Below, piece by piece: positions 37,409 to 48,085 of a stretch of DNA of 64,000 nt; within the stretch, counting starts at the first letter, position 1, and every line of letters begins with the position of its first letter. The position numbers were made by a program, and so were the translations under genes. The DNA lies in the NCBI GenBank assembly GCA_014871385.1, contig CM026426.1, positions 16,058,183-16,122,182 of the forward strand, in the 5' to 3' direction. Below the pieces are notes generated by a model. That model saw only the letters and a list, made by a program, of their open reading frames with translations. It was not told the origin of the DNA and did no database searches. Source of the DNA: Ceratodon purpureus. Taxonomy: Eukaryota; Streptophyta; Bryopsida; Pseudoditrichales; Ditrichaceae.

Positions 37409-39832
37409 CTAGTCTGGTTCCTTCCTGCTCACTGTGGCTGCCTTACTGCTGGACTCCACTTTCTTCACTTCAATCTTAGTAGGTTTACCACTAGAGTCAG
37501 TGCAGTTCTCCTCACATCTCAAGGCTGCATCCACTAACTCTGTCAAACTCCTGACTGGTGCCACACTGGTAGTAATCTTAATATACTCCAGCAGTCCTGC
37601 TCGGAAATTAGTGATTCTGATTGTAGACATTTAATTAATGTCATAAACCGATCATAGTAATCCTGTACCTTTTCTCTCTCCCCCTGTTTGAAGGACTTCA
37701 ATTCCCTGTATGCTGCCTCATCACTAGTCTGGTCTCTGTACTTTCTCCTGAACGCAGCTTTAACATCCTCCCATGAGCAGTAGATATGGTTCTCCAGGAA
37801 ATTCTCATACCATGCACCAACCTTGTCCAGCAAAGTGGTACCCATCAGGTTGATTATCACCTGCTCATCTGTTTCTCCATTGTGCCACAAGGTTCTCTCA
37901 AACTGCCGTATGTGAGCATCTGGATTGGTTCCATCCTTGTACTTGGAGTAGGTCAGCGGCTTCCTCTGTGCCACAAGGGCTGGTCCTGTCACTGGTGGTA
38001 CTCTCGGTCTAGCAGCTGGTGGGTAGGCTAGTGGACCATGCCTCACTGGATAACTGCTGTCCGCTGTATCCCCTGGTACTCCTATTCCCGCAGGTGGCCT
38101 AGTGTCATACGGCATCCCTTTCATTATCTCCGCTGGTCTTCTGTATCCTGTTCATGTATCAGGAACTCTTTCTCCGGCTTCAGCTCCTCCACTTGGCCAG
38201 TATGCAATTCTGTTGACTTCTGGTCTATACTCATCACCTGTGAGGTGATCTACATAGGTAGAATGTACCCCTCCTCCTCCTGTTGGGCTCACCCGAGTCC
38301 TCGAGGTTGGGAAATGGTCTGTCCCTGGCCTGCCTGGTGCAACAGATGTAGTATAGGGTGCTCCCATCAATTCTGCTTCCCTCAGTTGACCTGGTCTATC
38401 CCCCTGGACCACTGAATGGTCGTATGCTGCCCACGGATCCGCCCTTGGTTTGGCCTGGAGTTTCTGGCTCTCTTCCCTCAGAATTTCCTGCCATTTGTAA
38501 AGGGTCGCCTGCCTGGCAAGTTCTTTCATCTCTTCCTCCTTCTTCTTCTGGTCCTCCAATCTCTTGGCCTCTTGTAATAAACGCAGAGCCTCCTGTCTTA
38601 GCAAGTCCTACTGCATTGCTTCTTTTTTCTCAGCTGCCTGCTTCATTTCCTCCCTTCTTTGAGTCTCCTGCCAGGTTCTAAGAGCCTCCTGCCTCTGTTT
38701 CTCCTGGTCCTGCTCTTCAAGTCTCTTTGTTTCCTCCCATAGCTTCATGGCTTCCTTCAGTTTGATCTCCTCCCGATTCTTTTCTTCCCAAGCCTCCATT
38801 GTTTCTCTGAACCTGGCTTCCTGGCCTAGCTCCTCCATCTGCCTCCTGTACAGGTCCTCTGTTGCCTGCTGGTTTCTTCGCTCTGTCTCTGCTTGTCTTC
38901 TAGCCTGCTCTCGAGCCTTTAACTCCTCCAGCTGTCTTCTGTCCTCCTCATCTTCCTCCAGCTCCATCCCTTGGAACTGCTCTTGTGCAAAATGTACCAC
39001 TGGTCTCCTGGGATTCACTAGTGCTGGCTTACCTGTTTTGTACATCCTGATAGTGCTGCGGCTCCTGTCTGAACTCTGTCCCCAGTGAGAACTTCTTCCA
39101 ATTTCTTCTTCAGCGTTTCCAATGTCTCCACCAAATCACCTGGTGTTTTCTCCCCTGGTTTCGGTGTGTCTGGTCTGCTGCCTCCTTTCTTCTCCTCCTC
39201 CTGGTAATGGTCATATGCTGATGCCATTCTGGTCTGGGGGTTCCAGTAATGCTGTGTGTCTCCTTCACCTGGCCTTGGAAATTCCCTCCTGCTGGTCCTA
39301 GGTGATAGTGGATGTCCTTCATACTTCCGAATTTCTTCCTCATCCTCCTGCCAATTCTTGAAGCTTGGGCCAGGTTCTCCTCTTGCTGACCGTGTTTTCT
39401 TGCTTACTCCAAGTAATGTATCCTGGCTCGAATTCTCTCCTACCAGGTCCATGTCAATCTGGTCCCTGGTTCTCCCTTTAGCTATGCTTTCTTCTGAATT
39501 CAATTGTCCTCCCATTGGTTTTCCTACTTCTGCTGCTGCTCTTTGCTCCCTGAGTTCGTACCTTGCCAACCGTTCTGCTGCTTGTCTCCTGGCTATCTCT
39601 TCCTTGTCCCACCCTGGGTATTCTCTATCCATTGCAGTACAGCTTTGCTGCTCTTCCCTTGGTACTCTCTGGTCAGGTGTTCTACTGGTTCGGCTGGTGT
39701 CTCCAGTAACTGAGTCTGCTTCTCCAAAACTCCTGGGTAGGTGCTGTCGGCTCCTGTCCTCAGCCCTCCTCTGGTCTGTCGAATGCTAGTCCTGCTGTTT
39801 CCTGGTTTCTGCCCAGTCCATCCCTTTGCCAC
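37409..39832 (-). pseudogene. gag polyprotein region: coiled-coil leader and Retrotrans_gag capsid domain
   Basis: Overlapping pieces from the ATG at 39832 to 37409 encode Gag. The first (39832-39018, two frames) is hydrophilic. The next (39045-38152) is a long Glu/Arg/Gln/Lys coiled coil broken by TAG at 38608 and ending at TGA 38152. Then 38124-37543 holds the Retrotrans_gag capsid core, with WHNGETDEQVIINLMGTTLL, WEDVKAAFRRKYRD and ELKSFKQGEREKVQDYYDRF. The frame shifts near 37620, and the C-terminal capsid helices follow (FRAGLLEYIKI, SLTELVDAALRCEEN) before TAG at 37409. Gag packages the RNA into particles. The large coiled-coil leader is unusual for gypsy Gag. Non-coding leader sequence lies at 39833-40577. 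Confidence 0.85.
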
Positions 39833-40577
39833 CTTTCCACTCTGGTTCCTTAAGGAGCTGTCAGTCTTTTACTGTCCTACTATAGGTAGTTTCATGCCCT
39901 TAGTTTCGCAAGTTCTAGCATAGTCCTAGTTTTTCCAAGCTTCCATGCATTACAGTTTTGCAAGCTTCTTCCATGGATTTTCTCCTGGTTCATTTACTGT
40001 CCATTCATTTTTGTTTTTAATTTTCTAATTTTCTCATTTTTCATTTTTCATCTTAAGCTACTTATTGTTTTCTTAACCCGTTTTTACTGTTTGCAGTTTT
40101 ACCCTCTGTTCCCACTGTTACCTTTACTATTCGACCATTGGTTACTGACTTCGTCATTTTTCGATTTTTACTGCTACTTTTTACTATTCGACTGTCTTTT
40201 ACTGGATGGTAACTTTTTATTTTTTTACTGCTATTGTTTACTGCTGGTTTTTACGCAACCTACTGTTCCTTTCTCTTAATGCCTGAATGTAACAGAAGAT
40301 TGAGACATACCTGGATACTGGCGACTATCCTCCCTCTTCTGTGGAGCTGTCCTCAGCTCCTGTGGACGTTGACTGATTTGTCATTGGCTCCTCCACCATA
40401 TCTTCTGGAACCAAATCCGCCCACAGCCGTATACTGAGCTCCTCCTTCAATCGCTGTGGAATCCTTTGACTGTAATCTGTGACTTGAATCCCGTGCCACG
40501 GCCACTATGCCGGTAGATCTAGTGCACCACTGTCCTAGACTTGTGTAGAATCGCAGCAAGAGCCACCTGGTACGTTC

Positions 40578-40595
40578 TTAATGCATGGTCGCCAA
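40578..40595 (-). promoter_or_regulatory. Primer-binding site
   Basis: On the minus strand the bases directly after the 5' LTR read TTGGCGACCATGCATTAA. The TGG one base inside the LTR end is the expected complement of a tRNA CCA tail. Which tRNA is meant cannot be decided by eye. Confidence 0.7.
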
Positions 40596-41198
40596 TGTTA
40601 AAGGGTGATTAAGCTTCACCTTTAAAAAGCTTGGTTACTTCTACTAAGTCAAATAGAATCTCAAAAAAAATGTAATACTAACCCTTCTTCTCTCAATCTT
40701 ATTGATCTGATCCCACTAACACCAGTAACCTACTCCCTACTCCTGGTCTGATCATCAATGCAAAGCTTCCTCATTCAATTCGCCCTAATCCTAACATTCA
40801 ATACTCAAACCAGATCTGTAAATTCAATGGGCCCTTTTCCTCTTTTCTTCTTCCCCAAGTACAATCCTACTGCTCATATATCCTGCCCCTTAACAGCCGC
40901 ACCTATTCCCTACCTCCTGATCTGTTCTCCTATACTACCATACCTCTGAGAACTACCAGAGAGTGAGAGAGAGTGAGAGCCGCCATGCTCTCACTCCTCA
41001 CTACCCCCAAACCCTAGCCGTCATCCTCCTATGTCCATTTTTCATCCAGTTCAGAAATACATCCGACTGTCAAAACTTCATCCAAAATGCAGTGACTAGT
41101 AACTGGACAATAACTAACTGTTTTACTGCTCTAGGCAGTTTACTGTTCCTGCTCCTAAAGTAGTGTTCCTAGTGAAAAGACAAAAAATCCCTTTAACA
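40596..41198 (-). repeat. 5' LTR of the gypsy element (603 bp)
   Basis: Same length and ends as the left LTR. It is the 5' LTR because all coding domains read on the minus strand away from it. The promoter should lie here; I could not pick a convincing TATA box. Confidence 0.97.
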
Positions 41199-41203
41199 GT
41201 AAT
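41199..41203. repeat. Target-site duplication GTAAT (right)
   Basis: Five bases immediately outside the right LTR, identical to 28081-28085. Confidence 0.95.
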
Positions 41204-41894
41204 GCCACTTTTGCCTTAAACAATCAAACAATCATCAAGTATTGGCATCCAAATCTTGTCTCCGTTGGTATTAACAGAGACAAATTGGGGCTGAGCTAGC
41301 GAAACAAAGCCATGGTCAGATGACGATGACGTATAAAAACGCATATGCGATTTGCCAAAAGAATTAGCTCCTTGAAGGTTGGTTCCTTCCCCCAATCCTC
41401 TAACAGAAGGCCGCCCATTTTTCATCCAATTCATTGCGCTTTTCAATCTGATAAGCCTCCGCCATACTTTGTTGCCACATAGGTCTTACTCTACAAGAAT
41501 CACCTCTGCTGAGAATCTGCGTTGACTTAAAGGATTCTAAGTGAGAATTCCTCTCCTCATCCGTACGGTCAGGCACTTCAGTAAATTGCTCACCATGCAT
41601 AGATTGACTAGAACATGGTGTGAAGTTTGCATCGCCATCACCACCATTAGAACCATAGATCTCCACATGTGTCATCCTTTTCGGTATTACACCACCACAG
41701 TTAGCAAAGCGTCTAACATTAGAACAACTTTGAGGTCTCCGGAAGGCCCCTGCCGGGCAGGTCCGGGTCGAGGTGTAGGATAGTACCCGCAACCAAAGTG
41801 TGTCATCAGTCATCGTGCCATGTCGAGTACCGGGTGGATTGTGTAAGGGTGGCGACCAGTGAAATTGGAGTATGCCATGGTTTAACGTGGACAA
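41204..41894 (-). pseudogene. hAT transposase N-terminal/middle part, cut off by the retrotransposon
   Basis: The piece 41894-41400 encodes a Ser/Glu-rich linker and ends in MWQQSMAEAYQIEKRNELDE and KWAAF, which normally leads into the DUF659 domain. Instead, after a frame change near 41400, the sequence jumps to LLLEDWGKEPTFKELI, the end of DUF659. It then continues as TETRFGCQYLM and AKVALL up to the GTAAT site, with TAG near 41290 and TGA near 41232. About 100-150 residues of DUF659, including the first catalytic Asp region, therefore appear deleted. The reading frame resumes correctly at 28085 on the other side of the LTR element. No BED finger is seen upstream on this side. Confidence 0.75.
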
Positions 41895-42185
41895 GCGACA
41901 ACTACTGAGTGTAGGGAGCCTGAGTCAATCGGAATATAAGTAATTGAAAATATGGCTCTGGGAGTCCATGAGCGGGACATTTGCACAGCCGGGAGTGCAA
42001 TTGAGAATTCATTTTTTAATTAAACCACGTATATATAAATGCTTGACCGTAGAGCACATTCAGCATCGACGGGAACAATCTTGGCGGGAAGCATGCTGAC
42101 TCTACAGCATTCCCAATGTGACTCGGCAATATCCGATTTTCAGTGTTGAGCGGGACAAGCAGTAGTTCGACTGAATGAGGCACTT
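41895..42185. other. Short intergenic spacer
   Basis: Contains a TATATATAAATG motif near 42030 and no coding frame. It may be the promoter-side flank of the decayed hAT element or of the repeat that follows. Confidence 0.35.
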
Positions 42186-44280
42186 TGTGGGATCCGAGAA
42201 ACTCAGAATAAACCGGAAGAGCCTCATCCGGAGTTAGTATTCCATTAATTTTTCATTTTTTTGGTTAATTAGGTCAAAACTAGCTAGAAACTAGCTGCAT
42301 TAGGAGTTAACGCAAACCGGATACTCCAGAAACCTAAAAAACAGTTAACGCAGGAAGTATTCTCGGAACCTTGATTTCGGAAACTCGGAAGAGAAAATAC
42401 GGAACGGGTTGACGATCCGAGAACTGACCGTTACCGTAACCGCGTCTAGGATCCGAAACGACGCGGAAGTCATCATGACCCGGATAGGCGTCTAGCTCGG
42501 TACGGTGGCGGCTGCAATTACGGGCCGCCGCAGCGTTTATGATGCCCTGGGTATATAAGCGGGAGTGTTAGGGTTTGGAGTTCCTTTTTGCGGACTGGGA
42601 GTAGAGAGTGAAAGAGCGGTGAGGTGTCTTGTCTTTTCCGATTCACCTGCAGTTGGATTGCCGGGTTTCTTGCTGTCGGGTCGCAAAGGGAGAGAAGTGA
42701 GTCGTAGAAATGGCGCACGTCTAGTGTAGAGTTCTTAGTCCCGGCACTCCGGTGAAAGAGACGCAAATGGAAGAATTGATTGCCGATCTCACCCGGATGA
42801 GGTGCCAGGGTTTGCTGTCACGGCCGTGGTTGCTGAAGAATGAGGCGATGGTGAGTGAGGTCCTAGACGGACCAGACAATAGGTGGGACAATACGATCCG
42901 GGGCAAGCCCATGCTGTGGAGTGCGGAACAGTGGGCAGAAACTAACGACTTCGAGCAAAACGGGCTCCTTTGGGCAACCCGGACGGATAGATACGTGCAG
43001 GATAGGTTTCACGTGAAGATCCATAAGAATAATGGATACGAGATAGACGCCTGCAAGGATAGGAGGCAGAGACAGGTCTTAGCCTTCCTCGTTCCGATCC
43101 TGTATCCGCTGAAACCGGAACAGGTCACCATTACGGTCAGGAACACCATCTTCGGAGCGTACACGGGGGAACGTCCGGTGAATTGGGCCGCGCTCATAGC
43201 AGAAACCGTGCAGAAGATGGTGCCATCGATTGGAAAGAAGCCAACCCCGAACAGTCCTTTTCTCTACCACCTTTACCACTCGTATGGTTTGCTGAGGGAG
43301 AAGGAGGAGGATTATATCACGACGAAGAACTTCCTCAGCTTTTCGGAGATTCCGCTAGGGATGGATGTCGATCCGCATGGCGAAACCTCGGATACAGCGT
43401 CCACAAAATAGGATGACGATACGGCGATCATCCCGAACCCCGGCGCTACGAAGGCTCAGTCTATGTCACGATCGGAACGCGCTGCGTCGCAGCACGCAGA
43501 GCCCTCTACGGCCCGGGGAGATACGGAACGGAAGGAGGTCAGTTCCGAGCGAGGATTTCCGATAGAACTATTCCCGGGAATTCGGGAGGAGACTCATCGT
43601 GCGCAGGCCTATCGTGCGCAGGCCTCTTACGATCGGATCGAGACACTGTTCCGGAGGGTCTGTACGTCTCTTGGGGGCTGCTTACCGGAGGAGGTGATCC
43701 AAGAGGTGGAGCTGTTGAAGGACGCTCCAAAACTTTGGAGTGAGAAGAAGCAGCTAGAGCTCCAATTGCAGGAGCTTACGAGGGAAGTGGCAACGAAGAG
43801 CGAGGAGATCCGGAAGTTCCATGCTGAGCAGGAGGAGACCTTGGATGAGCTTCGGAAGTTGGTAGGGAATCCGGGTGCTATAGTCAACAAGGCCCGGTTG
43901 TTCGACGAGAATGTACTGCAGCCTGCAGATTTGGAGAACAAGCAGAAGATCATCAGGATCCTCTCCAAATGCGAGCATTCGATGAACCAGATTCTGAAGA
44001 AGGTTCGGCAGTTGCTCAATCCGGGAGTCGGAAGTCCCAGTGTCGGAACCGCCTGTCGGAACCATCCGTTTCACGGATCTCCCTCTCGGACCGTTGTAGG
44101 GGAATCTAGAGGGGTAGGGTTCCGGACCCCAATAGAGCGCAACCTCCAGCTGGAGGAGCAAATGGCGGTCGATGCGGACATCTTCCAGCCGGCTCGGACG
44201 ATCGCAGATATGATCCGGGAACACCAAGAGGTGGCGTCACCCAGAGCTTGCACGGTTCAGCAAAGCTGCGCGATCCCCAC
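42186..44280 (+). repeat. Tandem duplication, unit 1 (2,095 bp)
   Basis: Starts TGTGGGATCCGAGAAACTC and repeats at 44281 with high identity through promoter, leader and gene body. The unit ends at the CCCAC/TGTGGG junction. The 5' 500 bp could be an LTR (starts TG, has a TATA box and transcribed leader), but no downstream partner LTR or target duplication was found. Confidence 0.85.
42552..42559 (+). promoter_or_regulatory. TATA box, unit 1
   Basis: TATATAAG about 150 bases before the ATG at 42710, followed by a GC-balanced leader. The same motif at the same distance in unit 2 supports it. Confidence 0.65.
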
Positions 44281-44332
44281 TGTGGGATCCGAGAAACTCA
44301 GAATAAACCGGAAAAGCCTCATCCGGAGTTAG
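42710..44332 (+). pseudogene. Gag-like coiled-coil protein gene, copy 1 (truncated)
   Basis: One frame from the ATG at 42710 to 44332 has TAG at codon 5 and TAG near 43409. The first 220 codons form a globular block with GLLWATRTDRYVQDRFHVKI, QRQVLAFLVPILYPLKPEQV and PFLYHLYHSYGLL. It resembles the N-terminal 'plant mobile' type domains of gag-like or extra ORFs of plant retroelements. A disordered linker follows, then a coiled coil (EKKQLELQLQELTREVATK). At 44280 the frame runs into the promoter of copy 2 and ends 17 codons later, so the C-terminal tail is lost. The internal TAG at 43409 is CAG (Gln) in copy 2, showing the direction of decay. Confidence 0.6.
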
Positions 44333-46364
44333 TATTCCATTAATTTTTCATTTTTTCGGTTAATTAGGTCAAAACTAGCTAGACACTAGCTGTATTAAGA
44401 GTTAACACAAACCGGATACTCCAGAAACCTTAAAACAGTTAACGCAGGAAGTATTCTCGGCACCTTGATTTCGGAAACTCGGAAGGAAAAACTCGGAACG
44501 GGTCAAAGATCCGAGAACTGACCGTTACTGTAACCGCGTCTAGGATCCGAAACGACGCGGAAGTCATCATGACCCGGATAGGCGTCTAGCCCGGTACGGT
44601 GGCGGCTACAATTACGGGCCGCCGCACTGTTTATGATGCCCGGGGTATATAAGCGAGGGTGTTAGGGTTTGGAGTTCCTTTTTGCGGACTGGGAGTAGAG
44701 AGTGAAAGAGTGGTGAGGTGTTTTGTCTTTTCCGATTCACTCGGTGTTGGATTGCCGGGTTTCTTGCTGTTGGATCGTAGAGGGAGAGATGTAAGGCGTA
44801 GCAATGTCGCACGTGCACTGTAGAGTCCTTAGTCCCGGCACTCTGGTGAAGGAATCAGAGATGGAAGAGTTGATCGCCGATCTCACCCGGATGAGGTACC
44901 AGGGTTTGCTGTCACGGCCGTGGTTGCTGAAGAGTGAGGTGATGGTGAGTGAGGTCCTGGACGGACCGGACAATAGGTGGGACAACACGATCCGAGGCAA
45001 GCCCACGCTGTGGAATGCGGAACAGTGGACGGAAACTTACGATTTCGAGCAGAACGGACTCCTTTGGGCGACCCGTACGAATAGGTACGTGCAGGATAGG
45101 TTTCACGGGAAGATCCATAAGAATAATGGATACGAGATAGACGCCTGCAAGGATAGAAGGCAGAGACAGGTCTTAGCCTTCGTCGTTCCGATCCTGTATC
45201 CGCTGAAACCGGAGCAGGTCACCATTACGGTCGGGAACACCATCCTCGGAGCGTACACGGGGGAACGACCAGTGAATTGGGCCGCGCTCATGGCGGAAGT
45301 TGTGCAGAAGATACTGCCAACGATCGGAAAGAAGCCGACCCCGATCGCCCCTTTCCTCTTCCACCTTTACCATACGTATGAGTTGGTGAGCGAGAGGGAG
45401 GAAGAGACTTACACGACAACGAAGAACTTCCTCAGCTTTTCAGAGATTCGGCCCGGGATGGAGGCCGATGCGCGTGGCGAAACCTCGGACACAGCGTCCA
45501 CGGAACAGGAGGACGATACGGTGATCGTTCGGAACCCCGGCGCTACTAAGGCTTAGTCTAGGTCACGATCGGAGCGCGCTGCGTCGCAGCACGCGGAGCC
45601 TTCTACGGCCCGGGGAGATACGGAACGGAGGGAGGTCAGTTCCGAGCGGGGATTTTTGGTGGAACTATTCCGGGGATTCGGGAGGAAACTCATCGGGCGC
45701 AGGCCTCTTACGATCAGATCGAGACACTGTTCCGGAGAGTCTGCACGTCGCTGGGAGGCTGTTTACCGCAAGAGGTGATCCGAGAGGTGGAATTGTTGAA
45801 GGACGCTCCGAAACTTCGGAGTGAGAAGAAGCAGCTAGAGCTTCAGTTGCAGGAGCTTACGAGGGAACTGGCGGCGAAGAGCGAGGAGATCCAGAAGTTC
45901 CATGCCGAGCAGGAGGAGACCTTGGGGGAGCTTCGGACGTTGGTAGGGAATTCGGGTGCGGTAATCAACAAGGCGCGGCTGTTCGATGAGAATGTATTGC
46001 AGCCGGCAGATTTGGAGAACAAGCAGAAGATCATCAGGATCCTCTCCAAATGCGAGCATTCGATGAACCAGATTCTGAAGAAGGTTCGGCAGCTGCTCAG
46101 TCCGGGAGTCCGAAGTCCTAGTGTCGGAACCGCCGGTCAGAACCATCCGCTCCCCGGATCTCCCTCTCGGATCGGTGTAGGGGAATCTCGAGGGGTAGGG
46201 TTCCGGACCCCAATAGAGCGTAACCTCCAGCTTGAGGAGTAGATGGCGGTCGACGTCGATATCTTCAAGACGAACCGGACGATCGCGGAGGTGATCTGGG
46301 AACACCAAGCACAGGTGGCGTCACCCGGAGCCAGTACGGTTCAGCAAAGCTGCGCGATTCCCAC
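44281..46364 (+). repeat. Tandem duplication, unit 2
   Basis: Second copy of the 42186-44280 unit. Similarity ends near 46364 (GCGCGATTCCCACC), after which only this copy continues into its own 3' coding end. Differences from unit 1 are mostly C/T and G/A. Confidence 0.85.
44646..44653 (+). promoter_or_regulatory. TATA box, unit 2
   Basis: TATATAAG 151 bases before the ATG at 44804, matching unit 1. Confidence 0.65.
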
Positions 46365-47025
46365 CGGTCAGGTGGAAGTGACAGGGACTACAACCACCGT
46401 TAGGCGATCCGAAGAGCGGACGGTTACGGAACAAGTGACCCGGCCCGTGCAGCCGGATGTTCTTCCACGACTCGGATCGGGGGTGATCATTGCGGATTAC
46501 CAAGGGGAGATAGCGGGAACGGAATGGGGACGAGCCATTTCACCAACCGGACGGACCCGAGTGACTCAGGAGAGGGGACTTACCCCTTCACCCACAGCCA
46601 AGACCAGAACGGTGACGCCTACCCCCACCGGAACGCTAGTGGCGGATTCCAGTGCTGATAGTGCCGGTGCTCGGAGAATTCTGAGGAAGAGGAAGGATCC
46701 GGAGGAGAAGGGCCCCATTACGATTTCAGAATCCGACTCGGAGACTCATGCGAGCTCTCCGGTTGGGACAGCCGGAACTGGGACTCGGACCCCTACGACC
46801 GGAACCCCTCCCGCACATATGATACCGAAGTCTTCCAAGTCTCCCAAGAACCAGATTGTTACCCGGCTGTCCTTGGAGACCAAGACGAATGAGTCAAAGG
46901 CGGAACGAAGTGCTAGGCGTAAGGCGGAGCGGGCAGCAGGGGGAGGAGGATCCGAGCCACGGGTGACCAGGTCGAAGGAGAAGGACCGCGAGCAGGAGAG
47001 CCACAAGAAGACAAAGAGGGGGTAG
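44804..47025 (+). pseudogene. Gag-like coiled-coil protein gene, copy 2
   Basis: Same architecture as copy 1 with its own 3' end. 44804-45556 encodes the globular block (250 codons to a TAG). After a frame change near 45650, 45775-46242 encodes the coiled coil and ends in TAG, where copy 1 has CAA (Gln). The frame then continues 46243-47025 as a Thr/Pro/Arg-rich tail with RRILRKRKDPEEKG and a very basic C-terminus (SHKKTKRG). The basic tail could bind nucleic acid or act as a nuclear signal. No protease, RT or integrase is present, so if this is a retroelement it is a non-autonomous gag-only type. Promoter and leader are intact. Confidence 0.6.
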
Positions 47026-48085
47026 ATTCCTCTCGCTGCAACTGGCCGTCACTTTCTGGATTTAGAGGAGTAGATTCCGGATCGGCAGATCCGGTTTAGT
47101 CGTAAAGTAGGATTCTAGGTAGATAACTAGGGATTAGGGTTTTTGATTGAACTGCCGGCGCCGCCGCTTCTGTGGAAGCCCCTGCTTACTTAAACGGGGA
47201 AGGCGATGCAGTTCGGGTCTTCGTTTTGCATGATTTCTCCCTATATTCCTTATCAGTAAAGTATTCGTGTTTTGCAAGTACTGTGCGTGGTTTCGAGTTA
47301 AGTGTGAATGATCCGGGAAGGATATGAGAGTTCCACTGTAGCTCGGATAGGAAGGTGATGGGAGTTGTGACGAGACCTGAACCGGAAAGGTAATGGGATT
47401 GAGCGGAAAGATTTAGTGGATTGTCGTAGGAGTGAAGCCTCACTGTTCCGTCCCCAACCCAACCTCACGCGGAATAGCCGTCGCTAGGGTCGAAGCGGAT
47501 CAAGGAGTACTTGATCGGGCTCCCTGAACTTCTGAAGAGGTTCCGTGCACTGTGAGAGGGGGATTCGGAACGTGGTACGAGTCGCCTAGGGATAATCGGA
47601 TCCTGGTTCTCCCAGATCCGGATTGGTTTGTCGTTGTAGTCTCGCGGATCGGACGGGATCGTCTGTGTGACCTGCAAGCCAGAGTATTCTAGGACAGTTG
47701 TGAGACAGTAGCTGTTCCGAGACGTTGGGGTTTGTGGACGAAACACCTGATGAGAGAGAGAAAGAGAGAGAGAGATAGTTAAGGAGTTACGTTCCGAAGA
47801 CACTATCCGAGCAGGGGCAAGGCTCGGAACAATTAGAAGTAACTACTTGGTGAAACACTATTGAATCCCTGGACGATACTCGGAACCTAGTAACAATACG
47901 GAAGTTTACGCTCAATAAGAGTGCTATCCGGATGTTAGTTGCGTTTCCGTGTTCCGACACAGTTTATAGTACTCATGTGAATTTCAGTGAGTAAGTTGCG
48001 GGAGCGAACTTTTGCCTTCAGATGCTGCCATTGGTACACTGTGCAGCCGCAAAGTAGTTTGTTCAGATCATGTCACCGTTAGTGA
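47026..48085. other. 3' flank of the duplicated unit, no gene
   Basis: GC-balanced sequence rich in CGGAA and CCGGA words like the preceding gene, so probably the 3' part of the same element. A GA microsatellite (about 28 bp) lies at 47751-47778. No coding frame or LTR copy was found. Confidence 0.45.

Larger units (their letters stand above)
28086..41198 (-). mobile_element. Complete Ty3/gypsy LTR retrotransposon, 13.1 kb, inserted in a hAT transposase
   Basis: The element is bounded by 603-bp direct LTRs starting TGTTAAAGGG and ending CCCTTTAACA in plus orientation. GTAAT is duplicated at 28081-28085 and 41199-41203. Coding is on the minus strand. The order is 5' LTR (right), primer-binding site, gag with coiled coils, capsid-like domain and two zinc knuckles, protease, reverse transcriptase, RNase H, integrase, a very long extra ORF, polypurine tract and 3' LTR (left). 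RT before integrase makes it Ty3/gypsy (Metaviridae type). At 13.1 kb it is long for the group because of about 4 kb behind integrase. At least five frame changes and about seventeen in-frame stops make the copy non-autonomous. The LTRs differ at only five of 603 positions, so insertion was recent. Confidence 0.97.
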
